IMG/VR virus record: IMGVR_UViG_3300043607_000009
Location: 1 to 64,000 of that record
Reading direction: 5' to 3' (one strand)
Origin: a virus
DNA length: 64,000 bases
Shown: positions 63,978-64,000 of the stretch, one piece after another
Numbering within the stretch: position 1 is the stretch's first letter
Layout of the letters: the number at the start of each line of letters is the position of its first letter
The notes under the pieces: generated by a model
Databases searched by the model: none
What the model was told of the DNA's origin: nothing
Seen by the model: the letters and a program-made list of their open reading frames with translations, nothing else
Made by a program: the position numbers and the translations under genes

Positions 63978-64000
63978 GTCGAACATCATGACCGCCTCGC
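63978..64000. repeat. Terminal redundancy, right copy
   Basis: Identical to bases 1-23; it marks the circular junction inside the DUF932 reading frame. Confidence 0.9.

Overview
The window is the essentially complete genome of a GC-rich, double-stranded DNA tailed phage. The first 23 bases are repeated as the last 23 and one gene runs across the junction, so the molecule is circular or circularly permuted with about 63,977 unique bases. A portal, HK97-type capsid, head-to-tail adaptor, tail-hub-like protein and very large internal-virion-like proteins are present, while no tail tube, sheath or classical tape measure is visible; this suggests a short-tailed (podovirus-like) phage. The host cannot be named from the sequence; the high GC content and the i-spanin/endolysin arrangement fit a Gram-negative host. 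I see no phage RNA polymerase and no integrase.

Layout. (1) 59.3-64.0 kb, continuing through the junction to 12.66 kb, plus strand: early genes. They start at a strong promoter with a dyad operator (59300-59328) and include small hypothetical proteins, an IS1595-type zinc-ribbon/HNH chimera, a MazG-like protein, a ThyX remnant, a DUF1643 gene split by a 1,630-bp IS1595-family element, a DUF932 remnant, a class II tRNA-like gene, a uracil-DNA glycosylase/exonuclease/family A DNA polymerase fusion carrying two inteins, a RecB/Cas4-like nuclease, a Sak4-like ATPase with its DUF669-like ssDNA-binding partner, a SNF2-like helicase and a VRR-NUC-like nuclease. (2) 12.66-56.96 kb, minus strand: virion, lysis and packaging genes. 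Going down the coordinates (the direction of transcription) come small regulators and the small terminase candidate (about 55 kb), a HerA-like ATPase, secreted small proteins, the large terminase with a third intein, portal, DHH phosphoesterase, GroES-like protein, scaffold, capsid, adaptors, tail fibres, lysis genes, tail hub and large internal proteins. (3) 56.96-59.39 kb: a primase-polymerase/RepA-type helicase next to a stretch packed with GAACG repeats (possible origin), and a divergent promoter region.

The striking theme is mobile DNA. Three inteins sit in three catalytic sites: the glycosylase motif, polymerase motif B and the terminase P-loop. Two of them contain a complete homing-endonuclease-like gene that is not in the intein reading frame: one lies on the opposite strand in codon register, the other on the same strand in the +1 frame with its own ribosome binding site. 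Throughout both, the polymerase frame stays open. At least six more HNH-type genes or fragments and the IS element sit between or inside phage genes. I consider the overlapping-frame inteins the best candidate for an undescribed arrangement.
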